Of a DNA stretch of 64,000 bases, positions 57,110 to 64,000 are shown one piece after another; the first letter of the stretch is position 1; every line of letters starts with the position of its first letter. The position numbers were made by a program, and so were the translations under genes. This DNA comes from Selaginella moellendorffii (taxonomy: Eukaryota; Streptophyta; Lycopodiopsida; Selaginellales; Selaginellaceae), in the NCBI RefSeq assembly GCF_000143415.4, contig NW_003314284.1, positions 1,572,434 to 1,636,433 of the forward strand. Reading direction: 5' to 3'. A model generated the notes under the pieces. That model did not search any database and was not told the DNA's origin. It saw only the letters and a list, made by a program, of their open reading frames with translations.

Positions 57110-57514
57110 GAGAGTTTATACGAATCAAAGTATATAGCATCACATATGCTGTACGACATGTTAGGTGGCAGCCCCTGCGACCGGCTGCTCCCGGTCGCTT
57201 GCGCTTTTCGCCGGCGACCTGGACATTACGTAATAGAATTGCCTTCCGTTACGCTTCCGCATTTTAGTGGCCAGAGCACTTCCTTGGGCGGCTGTGTCGT
57301 TGGCGGAGAAGAAGAGGGGAAATGGGCGATGGTGCCGTGCTTCACTGTTTGTAAGTGGGAGGTATCTTCGCGGAGCACTGCGACGGTCATTCGTACGGGC
57401 GGGCGATCTTTCTAGCTCCACCGATCGCCATTCCAATCGGCACAGCAGCAGGATTCCAGTAAGAGCCCTAATCTCTCTTCTCTCCGTGTAGCAAGATCGA
57501 CTGGAGAGCCAGCG

Positions 57515-59217
57515 ATGGCGATTCCAGCGGTCAGCGCGTCCAAGATTGTGGTGCTGTGGCTTCTCCTCTCCTGGAATCTCTGCCTCGCGCACCAGCAGCA
57601 GTGGCAGCAGCAGCTCGGGTGGAGGCAGAAGAAGAAAATCTCCGGCCCCATCAAGACCGTGGTGGTGCTGGTGATGGAGAATCGCTCCTTCGATCATATG
57701 CTGGGCTGGCTCAAGAAGCTCAACCCGGAGATTGACGGGCTCCAGGGCAACGAGTCCAATCCCCTCTCCACCACCGATCCCGCGTCGCGAAAAATCTTCG
57801 TCGCCGACACGGCCGAATTCGTGGACCCCGACCCCGGGCATTCGTTCCAGGCCATCACCGAGCAGGTCTTCGGCTCCAACGACACCTCCGCGATCCCCCC
57901 GCCCATGAATGGATTCGCGCAGCAGGCCGAGAGCATGGTGGAGGGCTTCTCCGAGACGGTGATGAAAGGCTTCCGCCCGGAGCTCGTCCCAGTCTACACA
58001 GCTCTGGCGATGGAGTTTGCAGTGTTTGATCGGTGGTTTGCGTCCACGCCGACGTCCACGCAGCCCAACCGGCTCTACGTCCACTCGGCCACCTCTTATG
58101 GGGAGATTAGCAACGTGAAGAAGGACCTGGTGAAAGGATTCCCGCAAAAGACCATCTACGATTCCTTGGACGAGGACGGTCTCTCGTTCGGGATCTACTA
58201 CCAGAACATCCCGGCTTGCCTGTTCTTCAAGAACTTGCGCAAGCTCAAGTACCTGACCAAGTACCACAGCTACCGCGCGGCCTTCAAGCTCCATGCCCGT
58301 CTCGGGATGCTTCCAAACGTGGCGGTCATCGAGCAGCGCTACTTTGATCTGGATCTCACTCCCGCCAATGACGATCATCCCTCGCACGACGTCTCCGAGG
58401 GCCAGAAGCTCGTCAAGGAGGTTTACGAGGCGCTGCGCAGCAGCCCGCAGTGGAACGAGGTGTTGTTCGTGATAACTTACGACGAGCATGGCGGGTTCTA
58501 CGACCACGTCCCGACTCCAAACGTTGGAGTCCCGAATCCCGATGGTGTTTTGGGACCGGAGCCTGGCTTCTTTGATTTCGACAGGCTTGGAGTTCGTGTG
58601 CCGACGATCATGGTGTCGCCTTGGATCGAGAAAGGAACAGGTACTCTTTGTTTTATCGTTGTCATCCACTTAGTTTTTCTTCTGGCCCTTTGCAGTTGTC
58701 CATGAGCCAAATGGCCCGACGCCTACTTCACAGTTCGAGCACTCGTCACTGGCAGCGACTATCAAGAAACTTTTTGATCTCAAGTCGGACTTTCTGACGA
58801 AGAGAGATGCCTGGGCGGGGACTTTCGAGAGCGTTGTCTCTGGTCGCAGCAGCCCCAGAACCGATTGTCCAGGTAGAAATTCGTGAGAGACAAGTGGATT
58901 TTATTCTTACTGTGAGCTTCTTTTCAGAGACGCTTCCAACGCCTCCTTGGTCGCTTCGTCACAGGGCAGTGGATGAGGACGCGAAGCTGACCGAGTTCCA
59001 GGAAGAGCTGGTTCAGCTGGCGTCGCAGCTCAACGGCGACCATCGGTTGAATGGCTACCCGAATTTCGGGAAGGGGATGAGCGTCCGGCAAGCGAACAAT
59101 TACGTAGAAAGCGCGGTGAGGAAGTTCTTGGATGAAGGTCGGCTTGCTCTCAAATCGGGAGGACAAGCGGACGACACGACGATGTTGGATGTGAATATTA
59201 GAAAATCGACAGTGTAA
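57515..59217 (+). CDS. non-specific phospholipase C (NPC)
   Basis: Three exons (57515-58640, 58696-58872, 58928-59217) give 530 residues, typical of the family. It begins with a probable signal peptide (residues 1-25). Family motifs are in order: [26 protein letters not shown] and [13 protein letters not shown]. The DEHGG and ENRSFDH motifs hold the acid-phosphatase-like active site that hydrolyses phosphatidylcholine and other phospholipids to diacylglycerol, for phosphate recycling and signalling. The C-terminal region (LPTPPW, then the helix-rich end) is that of plant NPC proteins. Introns are 55 bp each. Its 3' end faces the AT-rich lectin gene, 113 bp away. Confidence 0.95.
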
Positions 59218-59330
59218 AATCAAAACAATGGAATTAAACAATTGTTAATTATGTAGTTTTCAAGGATCGATTAAAAGCTGTAAATTTGACAGTAAATCAA
59301 ATAGTTGTTCTTGACAATTAATTCAAATAT

Positions 59331-60239
59331 TCATTTGATACAAAGACGATGGGTATGAGTATTTGTTGCCCACCATATTTCTTTTGATGGTTTAGATGAA
59401 TATATTACAAGATTACAATCATTCTGGACTGTTAAAAATGTAATAAACTTACAATGAGATAATTTAGAACAAAATTTATCAATAGACCATATTTTTTCTT
59501 CTAATGCTGAATATAATATAAGATTGCCATTTTTTTTCAACAGAAGTTTACAAAATCCTTGATAAGTTCTTGAATTTTTAGATATCCATATATTATTCCT
59601 TCCAGAGTATAATAAAAGTTTACAATCAGATGATATATAAAGTATATTTTTACCATTTGGAGATATTAAAAAGTGAGAAGTTAATAAATGATCTCTAGGA
59701 AATCCAGCATATAACGTACTATGAGTAACATCACAATTTTTATAATCCAAATAAGCTAAGGGATTTGTAAGAGTAATTTCAAAATCATTTTGTATATTAG
59801 TATTATTCCACCATTCATCAATAATATATCTAAGTCTATAATTACGACTTGTAATATCACACATGCTAGAACATGCATTGGTAATTTGATTTTTATATGT
59901 TCTTTTTATATACTGTATTCCAGATCTAATTGTACTACCACTAATTTTAGAATTAGATACATCACCTACTAGACAATTTGGTGGGTTTCCAATCATTCGT
60001 TCAAATAAAATCAGAGCAGACCCTCTACCAAAATTTATAGATTCCCAATCCTCATAATTAGCTGAATAATTATTATTGAATCTATCAATTCGTTGTTCAA
60101 TACTTAAAAATCCATTCTCAACAATTCTTCTAACTTCATTCTCTAATAGTGTATTATTAATTCCCCAATGTACTTTTGACGGCCACCTACCATAAACTAA
60201 CTCTAAAAACAAGATAGCTTTAATTAGAATTATTAGCAT
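59331..60239 (-). CDS. secreted protein with C-terminal GNA-type lectin domain (2)
   Basis: Intronless, 302 codons, strongly AT-rich although it lies between GC-rich genes. Signal peptide at residues 1-17. Residues about 18-180 have no recognised domain; they contain six cysteines, among them CSSMC. Residues about 190-302 form the bulb-lectin fold with three sub-repeats; only the last keeps the full motif (QNDCNLVIY), the others are worn (SDCKLLLY, KNGNLILY). CSKLSHC before the last repeat matches the C-x5-C of the lectin at 34875, and QNDCNLV is identical in both, so they are related. Their N-terminal regions show little similarity. Sugar binding is likely at one site only. Confidence 0.75.
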   Translation of the reverse strand: MLIILIKAILFLELVYGRWPSKVHWGINNTLLENEVRRIVENGFLSIEQRIDRFNNNYSANYEDWESINFGRGSALILFERMIGNPPNCLVGDVSNSKISGSTIRSGIQYIKRTYKNQITNACSSMCDITSRNYRLRYIIDEWWNNTNIQNDFEITLTNPLAYLDYKNCDVTHSTLYAGFPRDHLLTSHFLISPNGKNILYISSDCKLLLYSGRNNIWISKNSRTYQGFCKLLLKKNGNLILYSALEEKIWSIDKFCSKLSHCKFITFLTVQNDCNLVIYSSKPSKEIWWATNTHTHRLCIK

Positions 60240-60330
60240 TGTTATTTATTAAAGCAAGCAATTGTAAATTCAATTATGTGTGGTTATAAAAATTTGTATA
60301 TATATAATCTCTATACATATTAATTCAATT

Positions 60331-60469
60331 GCTGAGAAATTGCATAGACATTTATTGCACAATTAACCTAAAAACCCTAGCTTATGTACAAAAGTGAATA
60401 GTCCAGATTGAAAACTAACTCTATGGTTAATATTAGTATATGACATTATAGCTATACACTTGGTCCTCA
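60331..60469 (-). repeat. gypsy LTR relic near lectin 2
   Basis: Matches the 173-bp LTR of the element at 28451-33997: CCTAAAAACCCTAGCTTATG, GTCCAGATTGAAAAC, TAATATTAGTATA, CACTTGGTCCTCA, in order. The start is lost. Orientation is the same as in that element. No internal sequence remains, so it is a solo LTR or fragment, about 90 bp upstream of the lectin start. Confidence 0.7.
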
Positions 60470-60747
60470 TAAGCCCAATTTATAATAAATTATACATTTA
60501 TTCTCTAACGATACTAACTATATGCATATGTAGTTCATTGTTAAATGACACAAATGCCCCTGTCTGGATGAGTGGTAAAATATGATTAAAGAGCAAGGTT
60601 CTAATGATAACATTTGGATATACTATTGAAATGAACTGGAATGACCAAAACGATCTTTTGAATGACGTCCGCGTTTGGGTGGCGACCCATGCACGTACAT
60701 GTCAAGGAGACTAACAGAGAGCACTTCTTTAACTAAAGTATGGACCA

Positions 60748-62247
60748 ATGCGCCCAGATCGAAACGCACTCGTCCGGCGGATCAAATCATGCAGCAGCCT
60801 GCCTGCAGCAAGGGAACTCCATTCGCGCCTCTGCCAATCGCTAGCAATCGACTGCGACGCCCATCTGGAAAATCTGCTCATCGAGATGTATGGCCGCTGC
60901 GGCAGCGTCAGCGAGGCACGGCGTGTCTTCGATGGGATCACGGCCAAGGACCACTTCACCTGGGTGCTCATGCTGGGAGCGTATGCCCGAGTCGGGCATC
61001 TCGAGGTCGCCAAGCAGATCTTCGACGCCATGCCGGACTGGAGCCTCATCGCCTCCACCGTGATGCTGTGCGTCTACTCCCGCCACGGCAGCTTCAAGGA
61101 ATCGAAGATGCTCTTTGACTCGATGCCGGAGGTTGATCTTATCTCCTGGACCGCGCTGCTCACCGCATTTTCCCGGCACGGGCATCTGGATCAGGCAAAG
61201 ATTGTCTTCGAATCCATGCCGGAGCAAAATCTTGTCACCTGGAGCGCAATGCTATCAGGCTTCGCACGCAATGGTGACGTGGGTTCCGCAAGTAAAACGT
61301 TTGCATTGATGGAGGAGAGGGAGCTCATATCTTGGAATGGTCTCTTATCCGCGTATGCCCAGAATGGGCATCTGGATAAAGCAAAGAAAGTATTTGATTC
61401 CATGCCCGAGCACAACCTTGTATCTTTTACCTCGATTCTCTACGCGCTTTCGCAACAAAATAGACTCGAGCAAGCTCAACACATCTTTGATTGCGCTCCA
61501 GAGAGAGATCTAATCCTGTGGAACGCGATCCTTGGTGCATACGCCCAGGCCGGTGATCTTCCCCACGCATCCCGCGCCCTGGACGCCATGCCCGAGCGCG
61601 ACCTGGTCTCCTGGACCGCGATCCTGTGCGCGCATGCCAATAGCGGCGATCTGGATCGAGCCAAGGAGCTCTTCGATGCCATGGATCACCGCGACCCAAT
61701 CCTCTGGAACACAATGCTCTCGGCATATGCCCAAAACGGGCAGCTCGCGGCATCCAGGGCACTCTTCGATCGCATCCCCGAGCTCCAGCCGGTGGCCTGG
61801 AACTCGCTTCTGGCGGCCTACGCCCACAACGGCCGCGCCACCGCCGCGATCGACCTCTTTCTTGCCATGACAATGATCCATCTCCCGGACGAGATGGCGT
61901 TTGCGTGTGTGCTGCTCGCATCCAGCCACGGTGGCGAGATTGAGCCCAGCATTGCGTGCTTTCGATCGATGGTGGCGGACTACTCAGTCAGGCCATACAA
62001 GCAGCACTACTGCAGCGTGATTGATTTGCTTGCGCGGCTGGGCCGGCTCGAGGAGAGCGAGGAGCTCATCACGAGCATGCCGTACAAGCCCGAGGTGGTG
62101 GACTGGCGATGCCTGCTGGGCGCATGCGCCCGTGGTCGAACCCTCAATCAGGAAAGAGGCGTGCGGGCCACAAAGAGGATTTTGGAGATTGATCGCCAGA
62201 ATGTTGGCGCACTTGTTCTAGCTTCAAGCCAAGGTTACAAAATTTAA
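60748..62247 (+). CDS. PPR protein with a run of S-type motifs, ending in E2
   Basis: A single exon of 499 codons. From about residue 36 ten 31-residue S-type PPR motifs follow without spacing (for example LISWTALLTAFSRHGHLDQA and LISWNGLLSAYAQNGHLDKA), then a longer P-like motif, L-, S- and E1-like motifs (VVDWRCLLGACARGRTLNQE) and the first few residues of E2 before a stop. Unlike the gene at 20933, P and L motifs are almost absent. A pure S array gives a regular one-base-per-31-residue RNA-binding superhelix; the target would be an organelle RNA, probably an editing site. No DYW domain. The stop falls in E2, at nearly the same point as in the other PPR gene. Confidence 0.85.
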   Translation: MRPDRNALVRRIKSCSSLPAARELHSRLCQSLAIDCDAHLENLLIEMYGRCGSVSEARRVFDGITAKDHFTWVLMLGAYARVGHLEVAKQIFDAMPDWSLIASTVMLCVYSRHGSFKESKMLFDSMPEVDLISWTALLTAFSRHGHLDQAKIVFESMPEQNLVTWSAMLSGFARNGDVGSASKTFALMEERELISWNGLLSAYAQNGHLDKAKKVFDSMPEHNLVSFTSILYALSQQNRLEQAQHIFDCAPERDLILWNAILGAYAQAGDLPHASRALDAMPERDLVSWTAILCAHANSGDLDRAKELFDAMDHRDPILWNTMLSAYAQNGQLAASRALFDRIPELQPVAWNSLLAAYAHNGRATAAIDLFLAMTMIHLPDEMAFACVLLASSHGGEIEPSIACFRSMVADYSVRPYKQHYCSVIDLLARLGRLEESEELITSMPYKPEVVDWRCLLGACARGRTLNQERGVRATKRILEIDRQNVGALVLASSQGYKI

Positions 62248-62471
62248 AAAATATTTTTTTCTAAAATTTGCTGTGACATCTTAGACTCCTTGGACTCACT
62301 TTCGGACTCGTTCATTGAATTGATAATTATAAAACAACCATTAAATGGTAGAATAAAATTAAAATATACCAGAAAGTGTTTTATAAATACAAAATTAATC
62401 TAAATGAATAACAACCGTCAGATGGTTAAACATCCCAAAATATTCAAGCATATTCCATTGGTTTGGTACAG

Positions 62472-64000
62472 TCACATATCCGCAACAGACCACAGATACG
62501 CCGTGTCCACCATCGCCTTCTTCTCGTTCTGCTGCTTGAACAGCTTCTCCTCAAACCCATTGCTGCGATCCACGCCATCCCAGTGCCTCCCCGGCCGGAT
62601 GTTATACCGGTTTGGCGTCGCGGCGTGGCCGCGCTTGAGCCAGCTATGGGCCGGCACTCCCTGCGGAACGTTAAACCCGGACTCCCTCATCTTGTCGCTC
62701 CTGCCAAAGTCTTCCAGCCCCAGCAGTACCTCGTCCGTCTGCTTCACCAGATGAGCCATGGGATCCCCCCAGCGCACTCTGTTCTTGTAGATGGCGTCCA
62801 GATCGTCCTTGCTGCGAGCAAAAGGCTTGTCTTTCTCGGCCTCGATCTCCTCCCGCCGCTTCTCGGCCTCCCTCTTCTGCGCCAGCCCCGTCCCCCACTC
62901 GAGCGGCTTCTCCGGCTCCTTGGCAGGGCCTTTCTGCTGCTTCATCAGCTCCTCCAGCCCCGCCAGCCTCCGCCCGTGCTTGTCCCTGTATACCGTCTCG
63001 GCACCACGCCCCGTGAGCGTCGAGTCGAGCTGCTTGAATCTCCTCGCGTCCTGGGACTGCTTCTCGGTTATCTCGTGCCGGAGCTCCGAGCCTGTCTTGA
63101 GCCCGGCCTTGGCCTTGTCCGAGGCGTCGTCAACCCGGCCACGCCGTGGTGGTGAGAGGTCGCTGGTGCTCCGACGACGAGGCGGAGATAGATCTTCTCC
63201 CCGGCTTCGACGAGGTGGAGATAAGTCCCCGCCGCCACCTTTGCGACGAGGAGATAAATCCCTTCCACTCTTCCGGCGAGGCGGAGATAAGTCCTCGGTG
63301 TCTGTCCGCTGCCTGCGACGGGGTGGAGATAAGTCACTGCCGCCAGCTTTGCGACGACGCGGAGATAAGTCGCTTCCATTCCTCCGGCGAGGAGGAGACA
63401 AGTCCTCCCTGCGACGGGGTGGAGATGTGTCTGTCCGTGGCCTGTGACGGGGTGGAGATAAGTCACCGCCGCCAGCTTTGCGACGAGGAGATAAGTCGCT
63501 TCCACTCCTTCGGCGTGGCGGGGATAAGTCCTCAGTGTCTGTCCGCTGCCTACGACGGGGTGGAGATAAGTCGTCGCCGCCAGCTTTGCTCCGGCGTGGC
63601 GGGGATAAGTCCTCGGTGTCTCTCCGCTGTCTCCGACGGGGGGGAGATAAATCTACTACTTCTTCTGCCTGGTTTCTTCCACGAGGACTCTCAGACCGCC
63701 GCCGCCGCCTCCGTGGCGGAGATAAATCTTCTGCCTCTGCTTGGCTCCTTCTTCGACGAGGAGGACTCTCTGATGCGTCTCTCCGCCGAAGAGGAGATAA
63801 ATCTTGTTGCCTGCTTCGACGAGGAGGAGATAAGTCCGTTAAGTCGGCTTCGCTTCTACGAGGTGGCGATAAATCCTCGTCTCCACTCCGAGCAGGAGAT
63901 CCACCACCTCGAGACCGTCGTGCTGGAGACAAATCTGGAGTGTCCTGACGAGTACGTCGAGGTGGTGTTAGGTCCTCCTGGTCGCGCCTTCGTCGTGGAG
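62472..64000 (-). CDS. BUD13: BUD13/CWC26 homolog, partial
   Basis: The coding region is open across the right edge, so the N terminus is missing. The C-terminal 200 residues hold the BUD13 domain: RDKHGRRLAGLEELM, then WGTGLAQKREAEKR, KPFARSKDDLDAIYK and GFNVPQGVPAHSWLKRG, ending YLWSVADM. BUD13 is part of the RES complex of the spliceosome, which retains and splices weak introns. The upstream part is more than 250 residues of tandem DLSPPRRR/RTDTEDLSPPRR units, an arginine-rich phosphorylatable region; DNA under it is a degenerate minisatellite (63150-64000). No intron was found in the visible part. The PPR gene ends 225 bp away, converging. Confidence 0.93.
   Translation of the reverse strand, partial: PRRRRDQEDLTPPRRTRQDTPDLSPARRSRGGGSPARSGDEDLSPPRRSEADLTDLSPPRRSRQQDLSPLRRRDASESPPRRRRSQAEAEDLSPPRRRRRRSESPRGRNQAEEVVDLSPPRRRQRRDTEDLSPPRRSKAGGDDLSPPRRRQRTDTEDLSPPRRRSGSDLSPRRKAGGGDLSPPRHRPRTDTSPPRRREDLSPPRRRNGSDLSPRRRKAGGSDLSPPRRRQRTDTEDLSPPRRKSGRDLSPRRKGGGGDLSPPRRSRGEDLSPPRRRSTSDLSPPRRGRVDDASDKAKAGLKTGSELRHEITEKQSQDARRFKQLDSTLTGRGAETVYRDKHGRRLAGLEELMKQQKGPAKEPEKPLEWGTGLAQKREAEKRREEIEAEKDKPFARSKDDLDAIYKNRVRWGDPMAHLVKQTDEVLLGLEDFGRSDKMRESGFNVPQGVPAHSWLKRGHAATPNRYNIRPGRHWDGVDRSNGFEEKLFKQQNEKKAMVDTAYLWSVADM
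63150..64000. repeat. coding minisatellite in BUD13
   Basis: GGCGGAGATAAGTC-like units recur about every 30-60 bp, each coding DLSPPRR on the minus strand. Frame is kept in every unit, and units vary by multiples of three, as expected if selection acts on the protein. Confidence 0.75.

Noticed and set aside
57161-58669. 502-codon minus-strand frame under the phospholipase gene
   Set aside because: Antisense shadow; the plus strand shows all NPC motifs and proper introns.
1-64000. CRISPR array, bacterial operon, phage or plasmid features
   Set aside because: Spliced introns, PPR genes and LTR elements show plant nuclear DNA; no spaced palindromic repeats were seen.

Overview
This is nuclear DNA of a land plant. 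Plant-type families (PLS-class PPR proteins, an ABCI19/20/21-type ATPase, a tonoplast-dicarboxylate-transporter-like SLC13 protein, non-specific phospholipase C), mostly very short introns (about 45-110 bp, plus a few of 250-500 bp) and decayed LTR retrotransposons fit a lycophyte such as Selaginella. That assignment is an inference; nothing in the window proves the species.

Layout. 1-7.7 kb is AT-rich and made of relics: a Ty1/copia reverse transcriptase, four tRNA-like sequences on one strand, broken exons of a coiled-coil protein, a PARP-type zinc finger and a kelch-repeat protein. 7.7-14.2 kb is a structurally complete LTR element with a perfect 5-bp target duplication, tRNA-iMet primer site and polypurine tract but no protein-coding capacity (family A). 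14.2-17.5 kb holds small repeats and a PPR relic. 17.5-24.5 kb is gene-dense: a Crinkler-like nuclease-kinase protein with an NTPase-like fragment behind it, an ABC ATPase, a PPR protein and a predicted doubly acylated, very acidic disordered protein. 24.5-28.4 kb has no secure gene. 28.45-34.0 kb is a Ty3/gypsy element, disabled by stops, an altered integrase residue and a 550-bp 5'-truncated LINE. 34.9-35.8 kb is an AT-rich secreted lectin gene. 37.8-42.7 kb holds three copies of a second long repeat (family D), two of them forming a large inverted repeat. 43.7-52.1 kb holds decayed family A copies and a miniature 5S-rRNA-bearing retroelement. 53.3-64 kb is a second gene island: eS10, SLC13 carrier, phospholipase C, a second AT-rich lectin, a second PPR protein and BUD13, which runs off the window.

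The genes do not form a pathway. The two islands are ordinary housekeeping or organelle-maintenance genes. The noteworthy material lies between them: a non-coding LTR family that has nevertheless been mobilised, 5S-rRNA-derived LTRs resembling Cassandra elements, a tRNA-cluster fossil, a Crinkler-like locus, and two lectins that share a C-terminal fold and an extra cysteine pattern but have dissimilar N-terminal regions.
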